A stretch of DNA of 64,000 nt from Sphingomonas lacunae (lineage in GTDB: Bacteria; Pseudomonadota; Alphaproteobacteria; Sphingomonadales; Sphingomonadaceae): contig NZ_CP053015.1 of the NCBI RefSeq assembly GCF_012979535.1, positions 2,356,001 to 2,420,000 of the forward strand, read 5' to 3'. A program made the position numbers and the translations under genes. Position 1 is the stretch's first letter. Each line of letters starts with the position of its first letter. Positions 1-10,155 of this stretch are shown here, piece by piece. Under the pieces are notes generated by a model. It saw only the letters and a list, made by a program, of their open reading frames with translations. It was not told the DNA's origin and ran no database searches.

Positions 1-1
1 G

Positions 2-982
2 TTGGGAAAAACCGCGCGGCTCGAATTCCGGATGGTTACTGTTGACCCCGCTGCGGGTGAACCGGTTCCAGCCGTGCCGCCGGTTGGCAGCGAAGTTGTG
101 CCTTATGCCAACGGCCAGGGCATGGAGATCGTCAGCCGCCAGGTGATGATCTCTGGTGACCAGCTTGAAGACGCGCAACAGGGGTTTGACCAGCAGACTG
201 GCCGGGCCGTCGTCAACATCACGTTCAATAGCCAGGGTGCGACGATCTTCTCTCGTGTTACCCGGGAAAATGTCGGCAAACGTTTTGCCATGCTGCTGGA
301 TGGTCAGGTCTTGTCAGCACCATCGATCAATGAACCGATCAATGGCGGTAATGCCCAGATCAGTGGCGGCTTTACCACTGAATCTGCCAATGCCTTGGCC
401 ATATCCCTGAAGTCAGGGGCGCTGCCGGTCAAACTGACGGTGGTCGAGGAACGGACAGTCGGTCCTGACTTAGGCAAGGAATCGATTGAAAAGGGCGCCA
501 TCGCAGCGGCTATCGCCACCTTGCTGACACTGGGATTCATGCTTGTCGTTTATGGGCGGTTTGGCCTCTATGCGGACATCGCGCTGGTCTTCAATATTCT
601 GATGATCGTTGGTGCCATGGCCATCATGGGGTCAACCCTCACTCTGCCCGGTATCGCAGGCTTTGTGTTGACCATTGGCGCGGCCGTTGACGCGAACGTG
701 CTGATCAACGAACGTATCCGGGAAGAACTCAATCGCGGCCGAAAGCCGCTGGCAGCGATCGAAACAGGCTATACCGAGGCCAGTCGCGCCATTTTTGACG
801 CCAACATTACCAATGTTATCGCTGCGGCTCTCATGTTTGCGTTCGGTACCGGTCCGATCAAGGGATTTGCGGTGGTGTTGACCATCGGGATCATCACATC
901 AGTCTTCACTGCCGTGACGGTAACCCGCATGTTTGTCGCCCGTTGGTTCCGGTCAGCACGACCGGCCACCATCAATATTTGA
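2..982 (+). CDS. secD: Protein translocase subunit SecD, C-terminal part (5' truncated by window edge)
   Basis: Partial gene: the frame is open to the first base of the window, so the true start lies upstream; 326 residues are visible. SecD is an inner-membrane partner of SecYEG that uses the proton gradient to help pull exported proteins into the periplasm. The visible part has the end of the periplasmic head (residues ~1-155), then a cluster of membrane helices (~163-320) with the family signature GAAVDANVLINERIREEL around residue 227-244. secF follows after 17 bp on the same strand, the usual secD-secF arrangement. Identification is firm. Confidence 0.97.
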   Translation: MGKTARLEFRMVTVDPAAGEPVPAVPPVGSEVVPYANGQGMEIVSRQVMISGDQLEDAQQGFDQQTGRAVVNITFNSQGATIFSRVTRENVGKRFAMLLDGQVLSAPSINEPINGGNAQISGGFTTESANALAISLKSGALPVKLTVVEERTVGPDLGKESIEKGAIAAAIATLLTLGFMLVVYGRFGLYADIALVFNILMIVGAMAIMGSTLTLPGIAGFVLTIGAAVDANVLINERIREELNRGRKPLAAIETGYTEASRAIFDANITNVIAAALMFAFGTGPIKGFAVVLTIGIITSVFTAVTVTRMFVARWFRSARPATINI

Positions 983-999
983 CGGAAAAGGGCTGAATC

Positions 1000-1992
1000 A
1001 TGAAGCTTCTCAAGCTCGTTCCTGACAATACCAACATCCAGTTTCTCAAATGGCGCAATGTTGCCATGATCATTTCGATCATCACGATTTTGGGATCGAT
1101 TGCGCTTGTCGCTGTACGTGGGCTCAATTTCGGCGTTGACTTTGCCGGCGGCCAGATGGTGCGTGTGGAATTTGCGCAAGCGCCCAATGTCGATCGTTTG
1201 CGTGATCAGCTTTCGTCACTGTCCGAAGGTGACATCAGCGTGCAGACCTTTGGCAAACCTACCGATGTTGCCATTCGTATGCCGCTTCCCGACACATCGA
1301 ACATGAGTGCTGTCGATGCCAAGGCAGCGGCAGATCGCGCGGCCCAGCAGTTGGTGACAGCCATTCAACGCAGCTATCCTGACGCTCAGGTCAGTTCGGT
1401 GGATACGGTGTCCGGGAAGGTGTCGGGAGAACTGCTGAGCACGGGCGCGTGGTCGCTGGCGCTCGCTATGCTGGCTATCTCAATCTATATCTGGTTCCGG
1501 TTTGAATGGCAGTTCGGTGTCGGAGCGCTTTTTGCCCTTTTCCACGACGTCGCATTGACCTTTGGATTCTTTGCGCTGACCCAGCTTGAGTTCAACCTGA
1601 ATGTCGTGGCGGCTTTGCTGACCATCATTGGCTATTCGTTGAACGATACCATCGTCGTTTACGACCGCATTCGGGAAAATTTGAGGAAGTATCGCAAGAT
1701 GCGAATGGTCGAGTTGCTTGACCTGTCGGTGAACGAGACCCTCGCCCGAACCGTTATGACCTCATTGACGATGCTTTTGGCCTTGGCAACTCTGGTGCTG
1801 TTGGGACCGGAAGTCATTTTCGGATTCTCGATCGCTATGCTGCTGGGCATCTTTGTCGGCACATATTCGTCAATTTACATGGCGGCGCCGATCCTAGTTT
1901 GGCTCAAAGTCGGCCCGGACAGCTTCCTGGCGCAGAGTGAGACGGAACCAACGGCCAAGCCGGTAGACCCGAACGCGGGGGCAGTGGTCTGA
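1000..1992 (+). CDS. secF: Protein translocase subunit SecF
   Basis: 330 residues, normal length for SecF. The N-terminal helix (about residues 22-40) is followed by LNFGVDFAGG, the conserved first periplasmic motif, and the C-terminal membrane block carries YSLNDTIVVYDRIREN, the SecF counterpart of the SecD helix-4 motif. It forms the SecDF complex with the upstream gene and is surely cotranscribed with it. The start has AAAAGGG about 7 bases upstream. The C-terminal tail after the last helix is polar and cytoplasmic. Confidence 0.97.
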   Translation: MKLLKLVPDNTNIQFLKWRNVAMIISIITILGSIALVAVRGLNFGVDFAGGQMVRVEFAQAPNVDRLRDQLSSLSEGDISVQTFGKPTDVAIRMPLPDTSNMSAVDAKAAADRAAQQLVTAIQRSYPDAQVSSVDTVSGKVSGELLSTGAWSLALAMLAISIYIWFRFEWQFGVGALFALFHDVALTFGFFALTQLEFNLNVVAALLTIIGYSLNDTIVVYDRIRENLRKYRKMRMVELLDLSVNETLARTVMTSLTMLLALATLVLLGPEVIFGFSIAMLLGIFVGTYSSIYMAAPILVWLKVGPDSFLAQSETEPTAKPVDPNAGAVV

Positions 1993-2003
1993 AGCGGCGC
2001 AGA

Positions 2004-2028
2004 AGCCCCGCTGATCCGGCGGGGTGCC
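2004..2028. terminator. Hairpin between convergent secF and pyrC'
   Basis: CCCCGC (2006-2011) pairs with GCGGGG (2019-2024) across a seven-base loop in the 57-base gap between two convergent genes. A short T-rich stretch (CTGTTTGG) follows on the plus side. It would suit either strand; there is no long T run, so this is a moderate call. Confidence 0.45.
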
Positions 2029-2049
2029 TGTTTGGCAGCACAGCTGGTG

Positions 2050-3276
2050 TCAGGCGACGCGATTGCCGCCCTTCCAGACAGCGGTAACACGACCCTGGAC
2101 GGGGAGGCCGTCAAATGGCGTGTTTCCTGCAAGACCGGGCATCCGCCGTGCGTCGACTTGCCAGGGTACTTCGGAGTCGATCAAGATCATGTCGGCTTCC
2201 AGGCCCAGTTCAAGTTTGCCAGCCGAAACGCCCAGCAATCGAGCCGGAGCGGCGGAAAGTAGTTCAAACAATCGTTGCAGGCTGATCAGGCCGTCGCGGA
2301 CGAAGCCGAGGCCGGATGCCAACAAGGTTTCTGCCCCGGCCATGCCAGGCGCGGCATCCGCGAAAGGAAGGCGCTTGTCCTCTGGTCCGCGTGGATCATG
2401 GCCTGATGCCAAAACATCAATTGTTCCGTCGGAGAGTGCCTGAAGCGCTGCCTGTCTGTCTCGCTCGTGGCGAAGCGGTGGGGAAAGGCGGGAGAAGGTT
2501 CGCCATTCGCCAAGTGCGACCTCCGAAAGCAACAAGTGAGCTGGGGTAATGCCGCAGCTCACTGGCAGCCCGGCAGCTTTTGCCGACCGGATGAGATCAA
2601 ATCCACGAGCCGTGGTTACCTGTCTGAAATGGACTGGTGCGCCGGTCTGCTCCACCAGCGTCAGGTCCCGGGCGATCGCCATCGCTTCGGCCAAGGCCGG
2701 AGCCGCTGGCAATCCCAAGCGCAAAGCCATTTCCCCTTCGGTAGCTACGGCATTGCGGGTGAGACCTTCATCCTCGCTATGGACAATGGTGGTAAGCCCC
2801 AATGCGCTGGCATAGGACAGCAGTCGGGCCATCACGCCTGCATCGGCAATCCTATGCCTGCCCGTTGCAACCGCCCGCGCTCCTGCGCGTTGCATCAAGC
2901 CCACCTCGGCCAGTTCCCTGCCATCGAGGCCGCGGGTTGCTGCGGCCAATGGATGAACCCAAAGGTCAGGCTTGCCACCCTTGGCAGCGCGTTCGATGAG
3001 GCCGGGATTGTCCAGTACCGGTGGACCATCCGGCATCAGGGCCGCACGCGTGATGCCACCGAAATGAAAGGCGCGGCGATCCGTTGCGAAAACGCCAAGG
3101 TCAATAATGCCAGGTGCGAGCAATTGGCCCCGAGCGTCAAAAGTCTCGACATCGAGTGAAGCCGCGTCCGGATTGATCGCGGCGATGCGGCCATTCTCGA
3201 CGAGCAACGTGCCGCTTTGCGATACATCGGCGTCTGATCGCACAAGGCGGGCATTGATAATCAGCATCATGCTCAT
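2050..3276 (-). CDS. pyrC': Dihydroorotase-like protein, probably inactive (PyrC'/PyrX type)
   Basis: 408 residues of amidohydrolase fold, start ATG overlapping the pyrB stop (ATGA). The sequence aligns by eye with class I dihydroorotases, but the metal and catalytic residues are gone. The usual PGFIDMHVH becomes PGIIDLGVF, so both HxH ligands are missing. The HxxH pair is HFRQ. The ATDHAPH motif is ASGHDPRG, so the catalytic Asp is lost. Only HSEDE (usually HCED) and GxExLL near the end resemble the active form. In Pseudomonas and related bacteria such a PyrC' is a structural partner needed to assemble aspartate transcarbamoylase; I infer the same role here because of the translational coupling to pyrB. 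A catalytic dihydroorotase should exist elsewhere in the genome. Confidence 0.88.
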   Translation of the reverse strand: MSMMLIINARLVRSDADVSQSGTLLVENGRIAAINPDAASLDVETFDARGQLLAPGIIDLGVFATDRRAFHFGGITRAALMPDGPPVLDNPGLIERAAKGGKPDLWVHPLAAATRGLDGRELAEVGLMQRAGARAVATGRHRIADAGVMARLLSYASALGLTTIVHSEDEGLTRNAVATEGEMALRLGLPAAPALAEAMAIARDLTLVEQTGAPVHFRQVTTARGFDLIRSAKAAGLPVSCGITPAHLLLSEVALGEWRTFSRLSPPLRHERDRQAALQALSDGTIDVLASGHDPRGPEDKRLPFADAAPGMAGAETLLASGLGFVRDGLISLQRLFELLSAAPARLLGVSAGKLELGLEADMILIDSEVPWQVDARRMPGLAGNTPFDGLPVQGRVTAVWKGGNRVA

Positions 3277-4268
3277 GCCCAGCCCTCCGCACCGCGTGCC
3301 TTGCGGGTCAGGACATCGAGGCAAGCCATGCGGACCGCAACGCCCATCTCCACCTGCTCGGTAATCGCAGAGCGTTCAGGATCGTCGGCTATTGCGCTGT
3401 CAATTTCGACGCCCCGGTTCATCGGTCCGGGATGCATGACCAAGGCATCGGGCTTGGCCAGCGCGAGACGGGTTGCGGTCAGGCCGAACAGAGCATGAAA
3501 TTCGCGGGCGCTGGGAATGAAAGTTCCATCCATCCGTTCGTTCTGCAGGCGGAGCATCATCACAACATCCGCGCCGTCGAGCGCATCCTCGATGCGCGTG
3601 AACCGCTGGGCACCCAGCAGCTCAACCTCTTGCGGCACGAGTGTGGCCGGCCCTGCGACTCTCACCTGTGCACCCATGGTCGCAAGGCCAATCATGTTTG
3701 AGCGAGCAACACGGCTGTGGCGGATGTCTCCGCAAATCGCCACAATCAAGCCGTCAAGGCGACCCTTGCGGCGGCGAATGGTGAGGGCGTCGAGCAAGCC
3801 CTGCGTGGGATGTTCGTGCCAACCATCGCCGGCGTTAAGCACAGGGCAGTCCACCTTGTCAGCAATCAGCGCGACGGCGCCGGAACTCATGTGCCGGATA
3901 ACCAGCGCGTCAGCGCGCATGGCGTTGAGCGTCATCGCTGTGTCGATCAGCGTTTCGCCTTTTTTGACGCTGGATTGGGCAACATGCATGTTGACCACAT
4001 CGGCGCCGAGGCGTTTTCCTGCGATTTCGAAACTGAGCAGTGTGCGGGTACTGTTTTCGAAGAAGGCGTTGATCACCGTGAGGCCGTGGAGGACGTCGGC
4101 TTTTTTGACGGCGCCACTGCGCCCCAGATCGACCCAGCGCTCGGCTTCATCGAGCAGGAAGCTGATTTCCCATGGCTGCAGTCCGGCAAGGCCGAGCAGG
4201 TGAGGATGCGGGAAGGCTGCTGACCCGGCTGGGTAGCGGCTGAAGGGGGCGGGCGGTGGCGATGTCAT
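3273..4268 (-). CDS. pyrB: Aspartate carbamoyltransferase catalytic subunit
   Basis: 331 residues with the start at 4268 (MTSPPP); an in-frame ATG 13 codons upstream is also possible. The enzyme joins carbamoyl phosphate and aspartate in pyrimidine synthesis. Visible signatures are FFENSTRT (carbamoyl-phosphate loop, STRT at about residues 73-76), HPTQGLLD in the middle and [12 protein letters not shown] near the C-terminus. It overlaps the downstream pyrC' by four bases, which supports assembly of a PyrB-PyrC' complex; no pyrI regulatory gene is present. Upstream DUF1294 and ruvX genes run in the same direction. Confidence 0.97.
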   Translation of the reverse strand: MTSPPPAPFSRYPAGSAAFPHPHLLGLAGLQPWEISFLLDEAERWVDLGRSGAVKKADVLHGLTVINAFFENSTRTLLSFEIAGKRLGADVVNMHVAQSSVKKGETLIDTAMTLNAMRADALVIRHMSSGAVALIADKVDCPVLNAGDGWHEHPTQGLLDALTIRRRKGRLDGLIVAICGDIRHSRVARSNMIGLATMGAQVRVAGPATLVPQEVELLGAQRFTRIEDALDGADVVMMLRLQNERMDGTFIPSAREFHALFGLTATRLALAKPDALVMHPGPMNRGVEIDSAIADDPERSAITEQVEMGVAVRMACLDVLTRKARGAEGWA

Positions 4269-4319
4269 TAAAGCGAAGCCATTACGCCGCGGCAGGGGCT
4301 GGTGCAAGGGGAGGGTGGA

Positions 4320-4616
4320 TCAGGGGCGTGGAAGTAGCTGCGACGCGTAGAAATAGAGGGTCAGACAGAGTGGGATTTCGATCACGACCAAAGTAGTCAA
4401 GATACTGGAAATAGGCTGTTTTGTCGTTTTGTGACGGAGAATCTGCTGAGCGGCAAAGACGCCATTGGCGCCGCCGACGACAGCCCAGAAAATCAGGGTC
4501 GACTCCGCAACCCGCCAACCCCCGGTTTTCGCCTGATGCTTGTCCCAGACCATCAGGGCGAATCCGGTGAAACTGGCGAACAGCAACCAATAGAACGCGA
4601 TCTCGGTTCGGCTCAT
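4320..4616 (-). CDS. DUF1294 family small membrane protein
   Basis: 98 residues. Its ATG overlaps the ruvX stop (ATGA at 4613-4616), so it is translationally coupled. Two to three hydrophobic segments are seen (about residues 7-24, 40-56, 72-92). The motif [17 protein letters not shown] with the following [17 protein letters not shown] is typical of DUF1294 proteins, whose role is unknown. Family assignment is good; function cannot be stated. Confidence 0.85.
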   Translation of the reverse strand: MSRTEIAFYWLLFASFTGFALMVWDKHQAKTGGWRVAESTLIFWAVVGGANGVFAAQQILRHKTTKQPISSILTTLVVIEIPLCLTLYFYASQLLPRP

Positions 4617-5095
4617 GCCTGCCTGACCAGTGCATCGAGGGCCCCCTGGAGGATATAGGCGGCGGCGGCATTGTCGACGCGCTCGGCCCGTTTGGCCCGG
4701 CTCATGTCGGCGGCGATCATTGCCCGTTCGACAGCAGCGGTTGACCAACGTTCATCCCAAAGCAGGATAGGCAGGCCAAGGCTGCGGATATTGCGGGCAA
4801 AGGCGCGGACCGACTGGGTACGCGGGCTGTCACTGCCGTCGAGATTGAGAGGCAGGCCCACGATCAGGCCAACAACATGTTCGCGCTGCACTTGTGCCGT
4901 CAGGCTGGCCAGATCAGCCGAGTATTTGGTCCGCCTGACCAGATCGGCAGGAGTGGCAAAGGACCAGCCGGCATCACAAAGTGCCGTGCCGATGGTTTTT
5001 GTCCCGACATCCAGGCCGATGAGCCGTCCTCCCTCAGGCAGGGCGGCGGAGAAGGCGGCGACATCCTCTGTCAGCAGGACTGGTGCCTCGGTCAC
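4613..5095 (-). CDS. ruvX: YqgF/RuvX family nuclease-like protein, 16S rRNA processing
   Basis: 160 residues starting with GTG at 5095, preceded by GAGGG. The RNase H-like fold signature [15 protein letters not shown] (about residues 27-41) gives the first acidic residue; [15 protein letters not shown] and [12 protein letters not shown] supply the rest, ending with [15 protein letters not shown]. YqgF is associated with pre-16S rRNA 5' end maturation and was earlier proposed as a Holliday junction resolvase. The N-terminal 20 residues before the fold are longer than usual. It lies 3 bp after the DUF3089 gene and overlaps the DUF1294 gene. Confidence 0.93.
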   Translation of the reverse strand: MTEAPVLLTEDVAAFSAALPEGGRLIGLDVGTKTIGTALCDAGWSFATPADLVRRTKYSADLASLTAQVQREHVVGLIVGLPLNLDGSDSPRTQSVRAFARNIRSLGLPILLWDERWSTAAVERAMIAADMSRAKRAERVDNAAAAYILQGALDALVRQA

Positions 5096-5098
5096 CCC

Positions 5099-6268
5099 TC
5101 AGCGTGCCTGAAACGCGGCCAGCCGTCGCCGTGCGTCAGCGCGGACATTGGCCCAGAACAGGGGATAGTCGAAGACATGGTAATTGTTGCCGGGCAGGAC
5201 AAAGGGTCCGACCTCCGGGCCTTCGCCGATCAAGAGGAAACCGCGCCCGCCGTCGCAGCGGGCACCCGTCGCTCCAGGGAAGAGAGTGCCATCGGCAAAG
5301 CCGTCGTCCGCCTTGACAGTCCCGAGATTGGCCGAACGGGGGGCAGTGCCGTTTGCCGTGCCACTGATGGGATTGACGCACAGCATCGCACTGTCGCGAC
5401 GTGACTGCCCATCAAATCCGATGCTGTTGTCATACACTTCGAGTATCAACGAGGGATCTGCGGGTTCGGCAAAGGTCTGCCAACCGAGCACGCAATTGGT
5501 GCTTTCCTGCCCTTCGCAAGCCGGCAGGCCCATCCGCGGCAGGTCGTGGCGAACCGACACAGGCCAGCCGACCACATATGCGGCGACAATACGCGAGGCG
5601 ATGGGCCGCCCGGCTACCTTGTCTCTGAGCAGGCGCGTGAGGTGCAGCGCGCCCTGACTGTGCCCGGCGAGGATGATCGGCCGATCCGGACCGACATCGG
5701 CAAGGAACTGATCAAAGGCAGCCGAGACATCGCCGTAGGCGACATTCAGGGCACGATTGGCGGTATCTGTATCCTCTGTCAAAAAGGCGCCCATGGCCGC
5801 CTGTTGATAGCGGGGCACCCAGACATCGCCGGCCCCGGCCATCGTCGAGGCCATGCCACGAACGAACAGCAAAGCTCGCCAATTGGCTTCGGCGTCATCC
5901 AGCGGCGCATTCCAATGATCCCGCTTGAGATAGCTGGTTGGGTGTATGAAAAAGATGGCAGCATTGCCGCGTTCCGGTTCGACCGGAACGCGCGGCGGAT
6001 TGGCCACAGGGCCTTCGGCAGGGTCGCGGGTAGCCGTGTCGATAGCGCGCGGCATCCAAAGGGTGGGATTATCGCCGGTCATGCCGGCTCGAGCGATCCA
6101 CATGGCATTTTCGGCATAGCCTTGCCGCAGCGGTTGGGGTTCGCGAAACTCCTCTGTTGGTACCATCGCCGCCCGCATGAACGGACCGGGGTTGAGGCGA
6201 TAGGCGACAGCAAGAACGATAACCAGGGCGATAACAAACGCCACCAGATAGAGGAATTTCCGGACCAC
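5099..6268 (-). CDS. DUF3089 family alpha/beta-hydrolase, membrane anchored
   Basis: 389 residues from a GTG at 6268 that has AAAGGA six bases upstream; an ATG 39 bases earlier lacks as good a site. The N-terminus (KFLYLVAFVIALVIVLAVAY) is one hydrophobic helix, a likely membrane anchor or uncleaved signal. GHSQGALHLTRLL around residue 203 is the nucleophile elbow of a serine hydrolase; FFIHPTSYL and the C-terminal NNYHVFDYPLFWANV (likely the catalytic His) are typical of DUF3089. Substrate is unknown. It is the first gene of a minus-strand run leading into ruvX and the pyr genes. Confidence 0.85.
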   Translation of the reverse strand: MVRKFLYLVAFVIALVIVLAVAYRLNPGPFMRAAMVPTEEFREPQPLRQGYAENAMWIARAGMTGDNPTLWMPRAIDTATRDPAEGPVANPPRVPVEPERGNAAIFFIHPTSYLKRDHWNAPLDDAEANWRALLFVRGMASTMAGAGDVWVPRYQQAAMGAFLTEDTDTANRALNVAYGDVSAAFDQFLADVGPDRPIILAGHSQGALHLTRLLRDKVAGRPIASRIVAAYVVGWPVSVRHDLPRMGLPACEGQESTNCVLGWQTFAEPADPSLILEVYDNSIGFDGQSRRDSAMLCVNPISGTANGTAPRSANLGTVKADDGFADGTLFPGATGARCDGGRGFLLIGEGPEVGPFVLPGNNYHVFDYPLFWANVRADARRRLAAFQAR

Positions 6269-6378
6269 AGGCCATCCTTTGCATCCGCCGCGCGCACCAC
6301 CCGGCATCCGGCGAAATAGGTTGCCAGTCCGGGGCGCGCAATGCCAGAGTGATTGTGATCAGACCGGGAGAGCGGGCC

Positions 6379-8118
6379 ATGGCCGAAGGCAGCAGTCAAC
6401 GTATCGATGTCCGCGACATTCCCTGGGCCGCGCGGCCATGGATCATGGCCATGGTCGGCACAGCAGCAGGCTGGATATTCTGGTGGGCGGTTACCTCGGC
6501 CGATCAATCAGGGCAGGACATGGCGCTGTCCCGCGGATGGTCGGTAACAGCGACATTCGTCGCTGTGGCCGCAATCAGCTTCATCATGACAGTGGAGCTT
6601 CGCCGACTCCACTGGGCGACTGGCTTTGCCCTGTTCTGGGGCGCGATCATCGCTTTTGTTGGCTGGTCATCCCTGGGCTATAACCGTGGTTTCGAACTGG
6701 TCAGCCTGTCGTTTCTGGCGTCGATATTCGCCGTTTTGCTGGCCGCCCCACTGTTCCAGACGGCACGTGACGAGGGCGGTTGGCGCTTCCCGCCATTGGC
6801 GGTGCAGATGCATGCATGGACCGACGCGGTAATCGGTGCGACCGGCATGGTTTTCGTGGGAATAAGCTTTGCGCTGTTTGCCCTGATCGCTGGTCTGTTC
6901 GACCTGATTGGCATCGAATTTTTCTCTAACCTGCTCAAGGAAGGCTGGTTCGGCCTGATGCTCGCCGGTTCCGCATTTGGCGCGGCGGTCGGCATCCTGC
7001 GCGAGCGGGATGCATTGGTTGGCACCATGCAGCGGCTGGTGCGGATCATTCTTTCGGTTCTGGCGCCGGTGTTGGCTTTTGCGCTGGTTCTCTTCCTGCT
7101 TTCCCTGCCAGTCACTGGACTCGCCGGGCTGTGGGATGGCTGGGTATCGGCGGCGGTATTGACCCTGCTTGCAGCGGCAGGATGCTTCATTTTGCTCAAT
7201 GCCGCGATTGGCCCAAAGGATGGCGATGAGGTTGGAGACGGGGAGGCCAAGCCGGTTCAACCGGTTTTGCTCTGGTCGGCACTGGTCCTGGCGCTGGTAG
7301 TGCTTCCGTTGGCGCTGCTGGCCGTTTCAGCCCTTTGGTTGCGGATCGGGCAATATGGTTGGACGCCTGAACGCATCTGGGGTCTGCTGTCGGCGCTGAT
7401 TGCCTTGGCCTATGGGATTGCGGGCTGGTGGGCGGTGATTCGTCAGCGGCTCGGCTTTTCCTCCCTGCTTCGGATCCTGGAAACGCGGCTGGCGCTGGCA
7501 GTTTGTGGGCTGGCGTTGTTGCTTTCGCTACCGATTGTTGACTTTGGAGCGATTTCGGCGCGCGACCAGCTGTCACGGCTGCAATCCGGTGCGGTCAAAC
7601 CGGCCGATTTTGACTGGGCAGCGATGGCGTTTGATTTCGGTCCGGCCGGGCGGGCGGCGCTGGAGCGTCTCGCTCGCACTGGTCCGGCGGATCAGCGCGA
7701 ACTGGCTGGTGAGGCGCTTAAGGCCGAGGACCGCTACAGGCTTGCGAATGCGCAGCGCAACGCGCCCGACAGTGCCACGATCAGGCAGGCGATGGTGATC
7801 CGTCCCGCAGGACGCGCCGTGCCTGACGCTGCCGTGAGAGTCATCCGCCAGATGGGTCTGTGCGGCGCCGGAACATGTCTTGTGCAGTGGATAGACGATG
7901 AACGTTTCGTGCTGGTGTCTGGTCGCGAGGAAGGCGAATATCCCCTGGTCGTGCTGTTCACCTCCGCTGAGGATGGTGCCCAATGGTCGAGCAATTACCT
8001 CAACAGCGGGGCTTCCCAGCTGACCGGTGATCTGGAAGCCGTCCGGATTGAGGCGCGCCCGGTCAGCCGGCGACAGGTGTACGTCAATGGCCAGCCGGTC
8101 GGGGATGAGTTCGAATAG
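6379..8118 (+). CDS. DUF4153 family polytopic membrane protein
   Basis: 579 residues when started at the ATG at 6379 (MAEGSS), which has GGGAGAG six bases upstream; an earlier ATG at 6349 is possible. About 11-12 hydrophobic helices fill residues ~20-430, followed by a soluble C-terminal part of about 150 residues (from ISARDQLSRLQSG on) that includes CGAGTCLVQWIDDERFVLVS. This layout matches DUF4153 proteins, whose function is not known. It diverges from the DUF3089 hydrolase with about 110 bp between starts. Confidence 0.8.
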   Translation: MAEGSSQRIDVRDIPWAARPWIMAMVGTAAGWIFWWAVTSADQSGQDMALSRGWSVTATFVAVAAISFIMTVELRRLHWATGFALFWGAIIAFVGWSSLGYNRGFELVSLSFLASIFAVLLAAPLFQTARDEGGWRFPPLAVQMHAWTDAVIGATGMVFVGISFALFALIAGLFDLIGIEFFSNLLKEGWFGLMLAGSAFGAAVGILRERDALVGTMQRLVRIILSVLAPVLAFALVLFLLSLPVTGLAGLWDGWVSAAVLTLLAAAGCFILLNAAIGPKDGDEVGDGEAKPVQPVLLWSALVLALVVLPLALLAVSALWLRIGQYGWTPERIWGLLSALIALAYGIAGWWAVIRQRLGFSSLLRILETRLALAVCGLALLLSLPIVDFGAISARDQLSRLQSGAVKPADFDWAAMAFDFGPAGRAALERLARTGPADQRELAGEALKAEDRYRLANAQRNAPDSATIRQAMVIRPAGRAVPDAAVRVIRQMGLCGAGTCLVQWIDDERFVLVSGREEGEYPLVVLFTSAEDGAQWSSNYLNSGASQLTGDLEAVRIEARPVSRRQVYVNGQPVGDEFE

Positions 8119-8233
8119 GGCAGCGGCGGCCGGGCTGACAGGACCGGGTCGCGGGGTTGGCGCTTGAAGCAAGCGGCTCCCCCTGCTAGCGGCTGATCTC
8201 CGCACTTTTGCAAGCCAAGGATGATGCGCCAGC

Positions 8234-8536
8234 ATGTCTGTCGATAATGCCACCGTGACCAAGATCGCCAAGCTAGCCCGCATCGCCGTGAGCGATGCCG
8301 AGGTTGAAGCCCTGGTCCCCGAACTCAACAATATTCTCGGCTGGGTAGAGCAATTGGGTGAAGTGGATGTGACCGGTGTGGAGCCGATGACAGCGGTGAT
8401 CCCCAACACGCTGCGGTTGCGGGACGATGTGGTCAATGCCGATCCGCTGACCGGTGGCAATGTGCGTGACAAGGTGCTGGCCAATGCCCCTGAACCGCAA
8501 CATGGCTTTTTCGGCGTGCCCAAGGTGATTGAGTGA
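8234..8536 (+). CDS. gatC: Glutamyl-tRNA(Gln)/aspartyl-tRNA(Asn) amidotransferase subunit C
   Basis: 100 residues, standard size. The start follows AAGGATG. The pattern [21 protein letters not shown] followed by [22 protein letters not shown] and a C-terminal FFGVPKVIE is the GatC signature. It wraps the A-B interface of the amidotransferase that makes Gln-tRNA(Gln) by the indirect route. gatA and gatB follow on the same strand. Confidence 0.97.
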   Translation: MSVDNATVTKIAKLARIAVSDAEVEALVPELNNILGWVEQLGEVDVTGVEPMTAVIPNTLRLRDDVVNADPLTGGNVRDKVLANAPEPQHGFFGVPKVIE

Positions 8537-8557
8537 GTGCCAAAGGCATGAATCCGA

Positions 8558-8654
8558 TCATCCCGTGCAGCCGCGCAGTGGCGACTGGCACGGGATCCAG
8601 AAACGAAAACCGGAATGCGATCCCGCTCTGGGTCCCGGCCTTGGCCGGGGAACT
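8558..8654. repeat. REP-like pair of inverted repeats between gatC and gatA
   Basis: The 133-base gap between gatC and gatA, unusual inside this operon, holds two hairpins. ATCCCGTGC (8560-8568) is perfectly complementary to GCACGGGAT (8588-8596). A second hairpin, CCCGGCC (8634-8640) with GGCCGGG (8643-8649), follows in a GGTCCCGGCCTTGGCCGG context. The latter resembles the dispersed GTCCCGGCC...GGCCGGGA repeats common between genes in sphingomonads. It may be a mobile palindrome or an mRNA-stabilising element; only one copy is seen in this window. Confidence 0.55.
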
Positions 8655-8669
8655 TCGAGAGATTTTGAT

Positions 8670-10154
8670 ATGACCAACCTGACCGACCTTGGCATTGCCG
8701 CGATCCGCGATGGTGTGCGCGATGGCAGCTTTTCGGCTGTCGAGGTGGCCACCGCTTTCAACGCTGCGGTGGATGGCGCGGACGCGCTGAATGCCTTTAT
8801 CGTCAAGACGCCGGAGCATGCGCTTGCTGCTGCCAAGGCTGCCGACGATGCGAGGGCCAAGGGTGAGACGCTGGGCGCAATGGCCGGCGTGCCGATTGGC
8901 ATGAAGGATTTGTTCGCGACGCAGGGCGTGCAGACCACGGCGGCGAGCCACATGCTTGAGGGTTTCGTACCCCAGTATGAATCGACCGTGTCGGCCAAGC
9001 TGTGGGCGGCGGGTGCCGGGATGCTGGGCAAGCTCAACCTCGACCAGTTTGCCATGGGGTCGTCGAACGAAACGAGCTATTTCGGCAATGTGATTTCGCC
9101 CTGGCGTCGCAACAATGGCGATACGGCTCCGCTGGCGCCGGGTGGATCGTCGGGTGGCTCGTCGGCGGCGATTGCCGCACGGCTGTGCCCGGCGGCGACC
9201 GGTACCGACACGGGCGGGTCGATCCGCCAGCCGGCGGCCTTTACCGGCATTTCGGGTATCAAGCCGACCTATGGCCGCTGTTCGCGCTGGGGCATCGTCG
9301 CCTTTGCTTCGAGCCTCGATCAGGCCGGGCCGATGGCGCGTGACGTGCGCGATTGCGCGATCATGCTCGAAGCCATGGCCGGCTTTGACCCCAAGGATGC
9401 GACCAGCCTCGACATGGCGGTGCCGCAGTGGGAAGCAGGCCTGAACGCCGACCTCAAGGGCAAGCGCGTTGGCATTCCCAAGGAATATCGCGTTGATGGC
9501 ATCGACGCCGATATCGCCAGGGTGTGGGATGATGGGATCAAGTGGCTGAAGGACGCGGGCGCGGAGATCGTCGATATCTCGCTGCCGCACACCAAATATG
9601 CGCTGCCGACCTATTATATCATCGCCCCGGCCGAAGCCTCGTCGAACCTCGCCCGCTATGATGGCGTTCGCTATGGCCTGCGTGACCTGCCGCAGGGTGC
9701 GGGTTTGCAGGACATGTATGCGGCGACGCGGGCGGCGGGCTTTGGCCCCGAGGTCAAACGGCGCATCATGATCGGCACCTATGTGTTGAGCGCGGGCTTC
9801 TATGACGCCTATTACACGCAGGCGCAGAAGGTGCGGGCGCTGATCGCCCGGGATTTCGAACAGGCCTGGAACAGTTGCGACGTCATCCTGACGCCAACCG
9901 CGCCGAGCGCGGCATTTGGCCTCGGCGACAAGACCGCTGATCCGCTGTCGATGTATCTCAACGACGTGTTTGCGGTGCCAGCGTCGCTTGCCGGCCTGCC
10001 GGCGATGTCGGTACCCGGCGGACTCGATGCCCAAGGGTTGCCGCTGGGCCTCCAGATCATCGGCAGGGCATTTGACGAGCAGGGCGTTCTCAACGCCGGC
10101 CTCGCAATAGAACAGCGCAGCGGCTTCAACGCGCGCGCGGACAAGTGGTGGTAA
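8670..10154 (+). CDS. gatA: Glutamyl-tRNA(Gln)/aspartyl-tRNA(Asn) amidotransferase subunit A
   Basis: 494 residues from ATG 8670 ([15 protein letters not shown]). The frame is open upstream to 8529 but that part is repeat DNA with no homology. The amidase-signature triad is complete: Lys in [10 protein letters not shown], the cis-Ser in the glycine/serine loop [14 protein letters not shown], and the nucleophile Ser in [13 protein letters not shown]. It releases ammonia from glutamine and passes it to GatB. gatB starts one base after its stop. Confidence 0.97.
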   Translation: MTNLTDLGIAAIRDGVRDGSFSAVEVATAFNAAVDGADALNAFIVKTPEHALAAAKAADDARAKGETLGAMAGVPIGMKDLFATQGVQTTAASHMLEGFVPQYESTVSAKLWAAGAGMLGKLNLDQFAMGSSNETSYFGNVISPWRRNNGDTAPLAPGGSSGGSSAAIAARLCPAATGTDTGGSIRQPAAFTGISGIKPTYGRCSRWGIVAFASSLDQAGPMARDVRDCAIMLEAMAGFDPKDATSLDMAVPQWEAGLNADLKGKRVGIPKEYRVDGIDADIARVWDDGIKWLKDAGAEIVDISLPHTKYALPTYYIIAPAEASSNLARYDGVRYGLRDLPQGAGLQDMYAATRAAGFGPEVKRRIMIGTYVLSAGFYDAYYTQAQKVRALIARDFEQAWNSCDVILTPTAPSAAFGLGDKTADPLSMYLNDVFAVPASLAGLPAMSVPGGLDAQGLPLGLQIIGRAFDEQGVLNAGLAIEQRSGFNARADKWW

Positions 10155-10155
10155 G

